DNA from: JAIBJN01 sp963838795 | GTDB taxonomy: Bacteria > Actinomycetota > Thermoleophilia > Gaiellales > Gaiellaceae | Assembly (NCBI GenBank): GCA_963838795.1 | Contig: CAWISL010000010.1 | Span: forward strand, 124,001-188,000 | Direction of reading: 5' to 3' | Length of the DNA stretch: 64,000 nt | Shown here: positions 32,870 through 40,612 of the stretch, one piece after another | Layout of the letters: every line of letters starts with the position of its first letter | Position numbering within the stretch: the stretch's first letter is position 1 | The notes under the pieces: model-generated | Databases searched by the model: none | What the model saw: only the letters and a program-made list of their open reading frames with translations | What the model was told of the DNA's origin: nothing | Program-made: the position numbers and the translations under genes

Positions 32870-33549
32870 GCCGACGACCTCGTCGCAACATGCAGCGCCA
32901 CGATGCCGCCGCCCAGCAGACGCCAGCCGATCTCGCCGAAGCCGGCGCGGCGCATGGCCTCCCCGAGCTCCTCCGGCCCGGGGAAACGCCGCACGCTCGC
33001 CGGCAGGTAGGCGTAGGCGGCGCCGCCCGGGAGCACCTTCCCGGTCAACGGCACGAGCCCGTCGAACCAGAGCCGGAAGAAGGGGCGCAGCGCCCCGCGT
33101 GGCCGGGTGATCTCGAGGCAGCCGAGCCGTCCTCCGGGGCGGAGCACGCGACCGAGCTCCGCGAGGCCGGCCTCGAGGTCCTCGACGTTGCGGATCCCGA
33201 AGCCGACGGTGACGACGTCGAAGCTCTCGTCCGGGAACGGCAGCGCGAGCACGTCGCCGCGCACCCACTGGACGGCGCCGGACTTGCTCCGAGCGCGCTC
33301 CAGCATGCGCTCCGAGAAGTCGAGCCCGGTGACGCGGGCGCCGGCCCGCTGGGCCTCGAGCGCGAGGTCACCGGTGCCGCAGCACGCATCGAGCACGCTG
33401 TCGCCCGGCCGCACGACGGCGCCGACCGTGAGCCGGCGCCAACGGCGGTCGAGGCCCGCCGTCATCAGCCGGTTCATCCGGTCGTAGATCGGAGAGATGC
33501 GATCGAACATGGCCTCGACCGCCGCCGGGGCGAGCGTGCCGGAGCTCAC
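32866..33549 (-). CDS. menG: Demethylmenaquinone methyltransferase (UbiE/MenG)
   Basis: The last step of menaquinone synthesis is C-methylation of demethylmenaquinone by SAM. The 227-residue product has MFDRISPIYDRMNRLMTAGLDRRWRR at the N terminus, then VLDACCGTGDLALEAQRAGARVTGLDFSERML (SAM site). PDESFDVVTVGFGIRNVEDLEAGLAELGRVLRPGG and LEITRP follow, all UbiE signatures. A longer frame starts at 33600, but the GTG at 33549 makes a GTGA overlap with the ubiX stop, the pattern used throughout this operon. Confidence 0.93.
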   Translation of the reverse strand: MSSGTLAPAAVEAMFDRISPIYDRMNRLMTAGLDRRWRRLTVGAVVRPGDSVLDACCGTGDLALEAQRAGARVTGLDFSERMLERARSKSGAVQWVRGDVLALPFPDESFDVVTVGFGIRNVEDLEAGLAELGRVLRPGGRLGCLEITRPRGALRPFFRLWFDGLVPLTGKVLPGGAAYAYLPASVRRFPGPEELGEAMRRAGFGEIGWRLLGGGIVALHVATRSSA

Positions 33550-34130
33550 TGCCCCCACCGGCTGACGAGCGTCTGGTCGATTCCCAGCTGATCGAGACAT
33601 CGCGCCACGACGAAGTTGACCAGATCGTCGATGGTCTGGGGGGCATGGTAGAAGCCCGGAGCCGCCATGACGACCGTCGCCCCGGCGCGGCGCAGGCGCA
33701 GGAGGTTCTCCAGGTGGATCGCCGAGAGCGGCGTCTCACGGGGGACGAGCACGAGCTTCCGCTCCTCCTTCAGGGCCACGGAGGCGGCACGGTGCACGAG
33801 ATTCGCCATCGCGCCCGCCGCGATGCTGGCCGCCGTCGACATCGAGCAGGGGCACACAACGTAGCCGTCCACGCGCGCGGAGCCGCTCGCATAGGGCGTC
33901 GAGTAGTCGCGCAGGTCGATGACCGTGACGCCGTCGAGACCCTCCACGAGCCTCGCGGTCACCTCCTCGCGCGGCAGCGCCATGTCGCCGTAGAGCTCGG
34001 TCGCGCAGACCTGCACGCCGGCGTCCGAGACGCAGAGGCCGACCTCGGCGCCCGAGACGGTGAGCGCTTGCAGGAGCCGCGCGGCATATGGAGCGCCCGA
34101 CGCGCCGGTAATTCCAAGGAAGACCTTCAC
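33546..34130 (-). CDS. ubiX: Flavin prenyltransferase UbiX
   Basis: It makes prenylated FMN, the cofactor of UbiD decarboxylases. The 194-residue product shows VFLGITGASGAPYAARLL at the N terminus, VVCPCSMSTAASIAAGAMANLVHRAASVALKE in the middle, and LVPRETPLSAIHLENLLRLRRAG, the core of the family. The GTG at 34130 lies 19 nt after the b-IV/cyt c gene. The matching ubiD is about 2.6 kb upstream in the same direction. Confidence 0.95.
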   Translation of the reverse strand: MKVFLGITGASGAPYAARLLQALTVSGAEVGLCVSDAGVQVCATELYGDMALPREEVTARLVEGLDGVTVIDLRDYSTPYASGSARVDGYVVCPCSMSTAASIAAGAMANLVHRAASVALKEERKLVLVPRETPLSAIHLENLLRLRRAGATVVMAAPGFYHAPQTIDDLVNFVVARCLDQLGIDQTLVSRWGQ

Positions 34131-34149
34131 GGCGGCGCCGGCGGGGGCG

Positions 34150-34965
34150 TTACTCGCCGCCGCCCTCGCCCTTCGACTCTTCGAGGAAGACGCCGAGGAG
34201 CTGGAGGTTCTCTTCGCCGAGGTTGGCGTACGCCGGCATGACGTTGTTCCCGAACTCGGCCGGGTTGGCGACGTACGCGGAGAACTCCTCGGCCGACTGG
34301 CCGGAGGCGCCGATGTCTGACAGGTCCGGGGCGCCAAGATTGCTGGAGCCGGCACCGAGGTACGTGTGGCAGTTCATGCAGCCGGACTCCGCGAAGAGAG
34401 TCGCGCCCTCGACCCCTTCCTCCGACAGGCCTTGCACCTCCGTCCACTCGGCCACCAGCTCGACGTTCTCGGAGGCGAGCGACTCCTCGGCCGTCGCGCC
34501 CCTGTAGGTGAGGATGCCCATGGAGGCGATGACAAGGAGCGCGCCGACGACCGCCACCGGCCGGCGGACGAGCCGTCGCTCGCGGCGTCGGTCGACGAAC
34601 GGGAGGACGAGGAGCAGGATGAGCGCGATCGTCGGGATCCCGACGGTGCCGAGAACGACCGACTCCGGCCACTTGAAGATCCGCAGGAGGTAGAAGAGGA
34701 AGTAGAAGTACCAGTCGGGGCGCGGCACGAACGACGTCGTCCCGGGGTCCGCTTCCTCCGTGTAGCGCGGCCCCAGGATGCCCGCGTCGCCGGCCTCTTC
34801 GCCGGAGGTGAAGTACCAGACGCACGCGAGCCCGACGATCACGCACACGACGACGAGGCTCATCACCGTGTCGTGGAACATCGCGTAGGGGAAGAAGGGC
34901 TTCCCGTCGCGCTGAACGTCCTCCTTGTACCGCTTGAAGTAGGCGCGCTCCTTCTCGTTGCTCAT
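34150..34965 (-). CDS. Cytochrome b subunit-IV/cytochrome c fusion of the bc-type complex
   Basis: The 271-residue protein joins the C-terminal half of cytochrome b to a c-type cytochrome. Residues 30-155 have three membrane helices and the subunit IV signature FVPRPDWYFYFLFYLLRIFKWPESV. The C-terminal 90 residues are a monohaem domain with CMNCH and a likely axial Met in NNVMPAYANL. This is the QcrC arrangement known from Bacillus. It passes electrons from menaquinol toward an acceptor. The ATG at 34965 overlaps the cytochrome b stop by 4 nt. Confidence 0.88.
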   Translation of the reverse strand: MSNEKERAYFKRYKEDVQRDGKPFFPYAMFHDTVMSLVVVCVIVGLACVWYFTSGEEAGDAGILGPRYTEEADPGTTSFVPRPDWYFYFLFYLLRIFKWPESVVLGTVGIPTIALILLLVLPFVDRRRERRLVRRPVAVVGALLVIASMGILTYRGATAEESLASENVELVAEWTEVQGLSEEGVEGATLFAESGCMNCHTYLGAGSSNLGAPDLSDIGASGQSAEEFSAYVANPAEFGNNVMPAYANLGEENLQLLGVFLEESKGEGGGE

Positions 34966-35774
34966 GCTTCCGGCCGCCCTCTCACGTCCGCGGCCGCACC
35001 GTCGCCGCGAGGCCTCGGCTCGACGAGCCCCCGCTTGGCGGTGATGACCTCCTCCCGCTCCGCACCGGCGGCTTCCTTCGACCACGGGGGCGAGCTGACG
35101 CCGAGGCGGATGACGAGGTAGAGATGCAGCGTGATCAGGAGGATGAGGCCGCCCGGGATGAGCAGCATGTGCATCGAGTAGAAGATCGAGAGGGTGTTGG
35201 TGCCGATCTCCTGACCTCCGCGCAGGAAGTCGGAGAGGAAGGGCCCGAGGAACGGCGCGGTCGCGTTCAGGTTGATGCCGACGACGGTCGCCCAGTAGGC
35301 CGTCTGGTCCCACGGCAGCAGGTAGCCCGTGAAGCCTTCGAGCATCGCCAGCACGAGGAGCAGGACGCCGAGGAGCCAGTTGAGCTCGCGCGGATACTTG
35401 TAGGCACCGAAGAGGAACACACGCCCCATGTGCAGGAAGAGCAGGATGATGAAGACGCTGGCGCCCCACCGGTGCATGCCGCGAACGAGCCAGCCGAGCG
35501 TGAGATCGTTCGTGATGTACTGGATCGACGAGTAGGCCTCGTTCGGCGACGGCTTGTAGTAGAAGGCGAGCACGACGCCGGTGACGAGCTGGACGATGAA
35601 GGCGGTCAGCGTCGCCGAGCCGAGCGTATGGAACCAGTTGGAGTCGCGCGGAACCTTGCGGAAGAGGAAGTACTTCGTCGCGCCGACGAAGCCGGACCGC
35701 TCCTCGAGCCAGTCCAGCGGGACCATGACGGCGTGCATGAGCCGGTGCTGCGGCTTGGCCTTCGCTCGCGCCAT
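34962..35774 (-). CDS. Cytochrome b (b6-type N-terminal half) of the menaquinol-oxidising complex
   Basis: The 270-residue protein has four membrane helices and the haem ligands of split cytochrome b. HRWGASVFIILLFLHMGRVFLFGAYKYPREL and FYSMHMLLIPGGLILLITLHLYLV provide the paired histidines, and GFTGYLLPWDQTAYWATVVG is the Qo-side motif. YKPSPNEAYSSIQYI follows helix A. It is the short b6-like form whose missing half is the next gene. The start lies 10 nt after the Rieske stop. Confidence 0.92.
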   Translation of the reverse strand: MARAKAKPQHRLMHAVMVPLDWLEERSGFVGATKYFLFRKVPRDSNWFHTLGSATLTAFIVQLVTGVVLAFYYKPSPNEAYSSIQYITNDLTLGWLVRGMHRWGASVFIILLFLHMGRVFLFGAYKYPRELNWLLGVLLLVLAMLEGFTGYLLPWDQTAYWATVVGINLNATAPFLGPFLSDFLRGGQEIGTNTLSIFYSMHMLLIPGGLILLITLHLYLVIRLGVSSPPWSKEAAGAEREEVITAKRGLVEPRPRGDGAAADVRGRPEA

Positions 35775-35784
35775 CAGCGGCTCC

Positions 35785-36714
35785 TCACGGCACGTACGGG
35801 TAGAAGTACTGCTCGGGGCCGTCGACGTGGACGCCCGGATCGGCGGCGCTGTACTTGACGATCACCGCGTCGGCGCCCTCGCCCTCGACCTCGGCGACGC
35901 TGTACGGCTGGCCGAGGACGAGCCTTCCCTCGACGATCGCGTACTCGTAGCGGTCGAGGGCGCGCACCGGCGGGCCGGCCGTGCGGTTCCCCTCCACGTC
36001 GTAGGCGCCGCCGTGGCAGGGACAGCCGTAGCCAGACGGCTGCGTCGGCGTCAGCTCGACAGGTCCGCCTTCCGTCTCGATCGTCTGCGGCTCGCCGGGC
36101 GGGCCCTGGGGCTGGGTCGGGCAGCCGAGGTGGACGCAGCGGTTGGAGAGGATGGAGAAGCTCGGAACGCTGTCCTTGAGGCCGTTGGAGCGGACGAATG
36201 CCGTGCGCCTCGAGACCTTCCCGTCGTCGAAGACCGAGGTGAAGGTGGCGATCTGCCACTCCCCCTCGGGGTAGTTGTCCAGCGGCCCCAGGTCGACGTC
36301 GGGATAGTCCTGGTCGACGAAGGCGGGCGCGACGGCGAAGCCGAGCACCGGCAGGGTGACGACGGCGCCGATGGCGAGGCCGATGCCGATGGTCGCGCCT
36401 TCGAGGAATTTCGCTCGCTCGTAGCGCGGCAGGTCCTCCTCTTCCTCCCCGTCCCCCGCCTCGACCGGCGCGGGCGCCTCGACGGGCTCGGGCTCGCCGC
36501 GAACCTCACGGGTGACCTGGCGGATCCACAGGAAGCCGAAGATGACGGCGAGCACGACGCCGATCACCGTCGCCCACATGCTGACGATCAGCCCCAGGAG
36601 GATGAGCGCGACGGCGCCGGCGAAGGCGAAAGGCCAGATCGTGGGAGCGGGGAGGTGGGCCTCGGCGTCCTCGTGCTCGGGGGTCTCCCCCGGCCGCTCT
36701 AGATCGTCGGCCAC
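35785..36714 (-). CDS. Rieske [2Fe-2S] protein with extra N-terminal membrane helices
   Basis: The 309-residue product ends in a Rieske domain with cluster motifs CVHLGCPTQ (about 205) and CPCHGGAYD (about 245), separated by an unusually Pro-rich loop. A helix, ATIGIGLAIGAVVTLPVLGFAV, anchors it. Before that, residues 25-65 form two further helices (WPFAFAGAVALILLGLIVSMW and ATVIGVVLAVIFGFLWI), as in three-helix actinobacterial QcrA. An acidic EEEEDLPRYERAKFL linker joins them. It is the first gene of the bc complex and oxidises menaquinol. Confidence 0.92.
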   Translation of the reverse strand: MADDLERPGETPEHEDAEAHLPAPTIWPFAFAGAVALILLGLIVSMWATVIGVVLAVIFGFLWIRQVTREVRGEPEPVEAPAPVEAGDGEEEEDLPRYERAKFLEGATIGIGLAIGAVVTLPVLGFAVAPAFVDQDYPDVDLGPLDNYPEGEWQIATFTSVFDDGKVSRRTAFVRSNGLKDSVPSFSILSNRCVHLGCPTQPQGPPGEPQTIETEGGPVELTPTQPSGYGCPCHGGAYDVEGNRTAGPPVRALDRYEYAIVEGRLVLGQPYSVAEVEGEGADAVIVKYSAADPGVHVDGPEQYFYPYVP

Positions 36715-36781
36715 ACGGCTCCCTTCTGCCAGCGCTCGCTGTTACAAGCGCCGGCATTCTCCCCGCGGTCGCCGGTCTCTG

Positions 36782-38266
36782 TCAACGACGTACCTTTTGC
36801 CTCAATACCTGGGAAATTCGCCCGTTCGAGGCGGCCGGAGACTCGATCCCGTACTCCTCCCATCGCCGGTCGACGGTGTCACGAACCTCAGGCGCCATCT
36901 CGATCCGCCCCGGCCACTCGCGCGCCCCTTCCTCCGGCAGCTTGTGCGTCGCGTCGATGCCGAGCTTACCGCCGTAGCAGGGCAGCACGGCCGCGTGGTC
37001 GAGCTGGTCGAGCGGCCCCTCGCTCAGGAGCACGTCGCGCTTGGGGTCGACGTTCGCGCAGACCGTGAAGAAGACCCGCTCGTAGTCGTGCACGTCGACG
37101 GCGGCGTCGACGACGACGACCGACTTCGAGAGGCTCAGCATCCCCAGGCCCCACATGGCGTGCATGACCTTCCTCGCATGACCGGGGAACGCCTTGCGGA
37201 TCGACACGATGACGCAGTTGTGGAAGGCGCCCGCGACGGGCAGGTCGTAGTCGACGATCTCGGGGACGGTCATGCGAATGGCGGGCAGGAAGATGCGCTC
37301 GGTCGCCTTGCCCAACCAGGCGTCCTCGGCGGGCGGGACGCCCACGACGATCGACGGATAGATCGCGTCGCGGCGCATCGTCATCGCGGTGAGGCGGAAG
37401 ATCGGGAACGGCTCGGGCGGCGAGTAGTAGCCGGTGTGGTCCCCGAACGGCCCTTCGACGCCGACGTCGCCGGCCTCGATCGTCCCCTCGAGCACGATCT
37501 CCGCGGTGGCCGGCACCTCGAGGTCGACGGTCTTGCACTTCACGGTCTCGACCGCCTCACCCCGGAGGAAGCCCGCGAGCATGAGCTCGTCGATGTGCTT
37601 GGGGAGGGGGGCGCTTGCCGAGTAGGCCGTCACCGGGTCGAGGCCGAGCGCGACGGCGACGGGAATCGAGCCTTCGGCGGCCAGCCAGTCGGCCCGCCCG
37701 TCCTTGTGGATCTGCCAGTGCATGAAGGTCGAGCGCGAGTCGATCTTCTGCATCCGGTACATCCCGACGTTGCGGACGCCGGTGCGCGGGTCCTTCGTGA
37801 TCACGGCAGGAAGCGTGATGAAGGGCGCCGGGTCACCCGGCCAGCAGTGCTGGATCGGGAGCGCGTCGAGGTCGGGCTCGAGCACGAGCTCCTGACAGGC
37901 GCCGCGCGAGACGCTCTTCGGCATCGAGTCCGCGAGGCGCTTCAGCTTCCCGAGCCCCTTGACCTTCTCCACGAGCCCCTGCGGCGGCTGCATCTCGAGC
38001 ACGTCCTCGAGCTTCCGCGCGACGGCGTCGAGGCTGTCCTCGCCGAATGCCAGGCACATCCGCCGCTCCGTGCCGAACTGGTTGATCAGGAGCGGCCGCT
38101 CGGAGCCCTTCACGTTTCGGAAGAGGAGCGCCGGGCCCCCGCCTTTGACGACGCGGTCGACGATCTCCGTGACCTCGAGGTACGGGTCGACCTCGGCCTC
38201 GACCTCCACCAGCTCGGCCTCCCGCTTGAGCAGGTCGATCCACGAGCGAAGATCGGCGACAGGCAC
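36782..38266 (-). CDS. ubiD: UbiD-family prenylated-FMN decarboxylase
   Basis: The 494-residue protein is full length for UbiD. RSWIDLLKREAELVEVEAEVDPYLEVTEIVDRV opens it, then PALLFRNVKG, a VRNVGMYRMQ segment, MHWQIHKDG, GVEGPFGDHTGYYSPPEPFPIFRLTAMTMRRDAIYPSIVVG (E and H near the cofactor) and HAMWGLGMLSLSKSVVVVDA. With UbiX nearby it most likely decarboxylates the naphthoate intermediate of the futalosine menaquinone route. The start is a GTG at 38266 or the adjacent TTG at 38269; the ribosome site is weak. Confidence 0.9.
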   Translation of the reverse strand: MPVADLRSWIDLLKREAELVEVEAEVDPYLEVTEIVDRVVKGGGPALLFRNVKGSERPLLINQFGTERRMCLAFGEDSLDAVARKLEDVLEMQPPQGLVEKVKGLGKLKRLADSMPKSVSRGACQELVLEPDLDALPIQHCWPGDPAPFITLPAVITKDPRTGVRNVGMYRMQKIDSRSTFMHWQIHKDGRADWLAAEGSIPVAVALGLDPVTAYSASAPLPKHIDELMLAGFLRGEAVETVKCKTVDLEVPATAEIVLEGTIEAGDVGVEGPFGDHTGYYSPPEPFPIFRLTAMTMRRDAIYPSIVVGVPPAEDAWLGKATERIFLPAIRMTVPEIVDYDLPVAGAFHNCVIVSIRKAFPGHARKVMHAMWGLGMLSLSKSVVVVDAAVDVHDYERVFFTVCANVDPKRDVLLSEGPLDQLDHAAVLPCYGGKLGIDATHKLPEEGAREWPGRIEMAPEVRDTVDRRWEEYGIESPAASNGRISQVLRQKVRR

Positions 38267-38315
38267 CAATTCGAGTCTATCCGGGAGGGTGCTCCCGCCG
38301 GGGAGCTCAGTGAGT

Positions 38316-38487
38316 CCTAAGACTCGTTTCGGGATGACGCCTCGCCGCCGGGGTGCGATGGTCGTTCCGAGACAAGGACGCAGGGAGCGTTCGTAGCCGG
38401 AAGCTACGGGCGCGACTGAGGACGCAGCTCTCGGGGCGAGCAGCGCGGCCCGGCGGCACAGGGCTTCATTCTGAGACGAGTCCTTAG
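38316..38487 (+). repeat. Structured intergenic repeat, copy A
   Basis: This 172-bp element has paired ends. Its 5' arm AGACTCGTTTCGGGATGACG (from 38320) faces a 3' arm TTCATTCTGAGACGAGTCC (to 38482). CTAAG/CTTAG extends the helix outward. On the + strand 17 of 22 inner positions are Watson-Crick and 3 more are G-U. A conserved core hairpin CGTAGC...GCTACG lies at 38392-38408. The right end covers the stop codon of the 52-residue gene. Copies B and C share the core and inner arms but have different outer arm sequences. Confidence 0.75.
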
Positions 38488-38642
38488 TGGCTGCGGCCGC
38501 GGCGGTGGCCCAGCCAGCGACCGAGCTGGCCGAGCGCGATCACGCTGCAGAAGATCAACCCGACGACGAGCATGGAGACGATGATGTCGCGACCCTCTTC
38601 GGCCGTGGACTTCTCGGCGGCGAGGATGAGCGCCGTCAGCAT
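38484..38642 (-). CDS. 52-residue single-helix membrane protein
   Basis: ATG at 38642 and TAA at 38484-38486 give a small protein with an N-terminal amphipathic stretch (LTALILAAEKSTAEEGRD). It has one clear membrane helix, IIVSMLVVGLIFCSVIALG, and a strongly basic tail (GRWLGHRRGRSH), which predicts an N-out/C-in topology. It starts 9 nt after the 182-residue gene that follows hemL, so it is probably the last cistron of the heme operon. Its stop lies inside repeat copy A. The ribosome site is weak. Function unknown. Confidence 0.6.
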   Translation of the reverse strand: MLTALILAAEKSTAEEGRDIIVSMLVVGLIFCSVIALGQLGRWLGHRRGRSH

Positions 38643-38651
38643 GGCGTCAGC

Positions 38652-39200
38652 TTAATCGACCAGGGCTCTGTGAAGGGCGAGGGCTCGTCCGACGGCATCC
38701 GAGCCGGCCTCGAGCTCCGCCACCGCCTTGAGCGGGGCGGGGTCTCGGTGCAGGCGGAGCGAGGCACGCGCGCGCTCCAGGCGGCCGTCGCCGCGTCCGA
38801 GCAAGGCGACGGTGCCGGCCCATGCGGCGCCCTCCCCACCGCGCTCCTCGGCGCGGAGCTGCGCGCAAAGCGAGATGAGCTCGGCGAGGTCGGAGACCAC
38901 GGCCACCTCCTCGTGTTCCGCGACGCGAACGAGGCCATGCGCGTAGAGATAGTCGCCGAGGAGAATCGCGGTGTCGGAGTCGGCAGGCGCGAAGAGGCGC
39001 GGCCGCCCGAAGTGGAGAAGGTAGCCCTCGTAGATCGACTCGAGGCCGAGCGCGTAGCGGTCGTCTGCCAGCGCGGAGAAGACCGGCGTATCGTCGCGGT
39101 CGAGCTCCGGGCGAAGCGCGGCCGCCCAGAGAGCGCTCTCGCGACCCGCTTCCTCGGCGATCGTCGCCCAGATGCCCAGATCAGCTGCCGAAGAGCTCAC
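38652..39200 (-). CDS. Helical protein of unknown function in the heme operon
   Basis: The product of about 182 residues is predicted largely helical: IWATIAEEAGRESALWAAAL, ADDRYALGLESIYEGYLLHFGRP, then ILLGDYLYAHGLVRVAEHEEVAVVSDLAELISLCAQL. The GDYLYAHGL segment resembles the GDYLFARAF helix of trans-polyprenyl synthases, but there are no DDxxD motifs, so at most it is a catalytically dead relative. The GTG at 39200, with GGAGG 6 nt before it, overlaps the hemL end by 20 nt and fixes the start. Tight coupling to hemL suggests a heme-related or respiratory role. Confidence 0.6.
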   Translation of the reverse strand: MSSSAADLGIWATIAEEAGRESALWAAALRPELDRDDTPVFSALADDRYALGLESIYEGYLLHFGRPRLFAPADSDTAILLGDYLYAHGLVRVAEHEEVAVVSDLAELISLCAQLRAEERGGEGAAWAGTVALLGRGDGRLERARASLRLHRDPAPLKAVAELEAGSDAVGRALALHRALVD

Positions 39201-40461
39201 GCGCGGCCTCCACGAGCCCATCGATCTCGGCCTCTCCGTGCGCCGTCGAGACGAAGAGCGCCTCGAACTGCGACGGGGCGACGTAGTGACCGCGGTCGAG
39301 GGCATGCCGAAACCAGGCGCCGTAGCGCTCCGTGTCACAGGCGGTCGCCTCGTCGAAGCTCCGCACCCGCCCTGCGCGGAAGAAGAGCGTCGCCATCGCG
39401 CCCACCCGCTGAACGGCGACGGGCGCGCCGTCTCCGGCCTCCAGCAGCCCTGCCTCGAGGCGGGCACCCGCCTCCTCCAGCCGGACGTAGATGGCGGGAT
39501 CGCGCAGGCGCCGCAGGACGACCAGGGCCGCCGCGGTCGCGAGGGGGTTTCCGGAGAGAGTGCCGGCCTGGTAGACAGGCCCGACCGGGGCAAGCTCGTC
39601 CATGACCTCGCTCCGCCCGCCGAACGCCGCCAGCGGCAGGCCGCCGCCGGCGATCTTGCCCAGGATCGTCAAGTCGGGGAGGACGCCGTAGCGTTCCTGG
39701 GCGCCACCGCGGGCGACCCGGAAGCCCGTGATGACCTCGTCGAAGACGAGCAGGGCGCCGGAGCTCGAAGCGAGCTTGCGCACGGCCTCGAGGAAGCCAG
39801 GCTCGGGCGGCACGACGCCCATGTTCCCGGCGACAGGCTCGACGACGATCGCCGCCAGCTCCCCGCCGTGGCGGTCGACCGTGGCCGAGATGCCCTCGAC
39901 GTCGTTGAAGGCGCAGACGAGAGTGTCGGCGGCCGCGCCGGCGGGAACGCCGGGCGACGACGGGATGCCGAGCGTGGCGATCCCGGAGCCGGCGGCGGCG
40001 AGCAGCGAGTCGGCGTGGCCGTGGTAGCAACCCGAGAACTTGAGAATCCGGTCCCGGCCCGTAACGCCGCGGGCCAGCCGGAGCGCGCTCATGGCGGCCT
40101 CGGTGCCGGACGAGACCAGGCGCACCTTCTCCACCGAGGGCACGGCGTCGACGAGCTCCTCGGCGAGAGCCACCTCGCGTTCTGTCGGCGTACCGAACGT
40201 CGTCCCGTCGGCGGCTGCCTCCTGCACCGCCTCGACCACCTCGGGGTCGGCGTGCCCGAAGACGAGCGGGCCCCACGACATCACCCAGTCGACGTACCGG
40301 TTTCCCTCGGAATCCCACAGATGAGCGCCCTCGCCGTGGGTCGCGAAGAACGGTTCTCCAGCCCCCACCGCGCCCCAGGCCCGGACGGGGGAGTTGACCC
40401 CACCCGGGATGACGGTCGAGGCGCGCCGGAACAGGCTGGTCGGGGTATGAACCCGGGTCAA
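39181..40461 (-). CDS. hemL: Glutamate-1-semialdehyde 2,1-aminomutase
   Basis: It converts glutamate-1-semialdehyde to 5-aminolevulinate using PLP. The 426-residue product has STVIPGGVNSPVRAWG, WGPLVFGHADPEVVEAV, RLVSSGTEAAMSALRLARG, FSGCYHGHADSLLAAAGSG, LVFDEVITGFRVARGGAQ and DLTILGKIAGGGLPLAAFGG with the catalytic lysine. The start is a TTG at 40461, giving the usual family length. That codon lies inside the 3' arm of repeat copy B, so its availability may depend on that structure. hemB is upstream in the same direction. Confidence 0.95.
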   Translation of the reverse strand: MTRVHTPTSLFRRASTVIPGGVNSPVRAWGAVGAGEPFFATHGEGAHLWDSEGNRYVDWVMSWGPLVFGHADPEVVEAVQEAAADGTTFGTPTEREVALAEELVDAVPSVEKVRLVSSGTEAAMSALRLARGVTGRDRILKFSGCYHGHADSLLAAAGSGIATLGIPSSPGVPAGAAADTLVCAFNDVEGISATVDRHGGELAAIVVEPVAGNMGVVPPEPGFLEAVRKLASSSGALLVFDEVITGFRVARGGAQERYGVLPDLTILGKIAGGGLPLAAFGGRSEVMDELAPVGPVYQAGTLSGNPLATAAALVVLRRLRDPAIYVRLEEAGARLEAGLLEAGDGAPVAVQRVGAMATLFFRAGRVRSFDEATACDTERYGAWFRHALDRGHYVAPSQFEALFVSTAHGEAEIDGLVEAARELFGS

Positions 40462-40612
40462 GACGAAGCCCTGTCCCGCCGGACCGCGCAGGACGGCACG
40501 ATGCGGCGTCCTCGGTTGCGCCCGTAGCCTCCGGCTACGAACGCGTCCTCCGTCCTTGCCTCGCACTCGCCCAGCACACCCCGGCGGGGAGGCATCATCT
40601 CGACCCGGGTTC
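40449..40612 (-). repeat. Structured intergenic repeat, copy B (hemB-hemL gap)
   Basis: Read on the minus strand, the 5' arm GAACCCGGGTCGAGATGATG begins at the base after the hemB TGA. The 3' arm TTCGTCTTGACCCGGGTTC contains the hemL TTG start. Of 22 positions, 19 are Watson-Crick, 2 are G-U and 1 is a mismatch. The core hairpin CGTAGCC-GGA-GGCTACG is at 40523-40539. The element fills the whole hemB-hemL gap. Confidence 0.75.
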
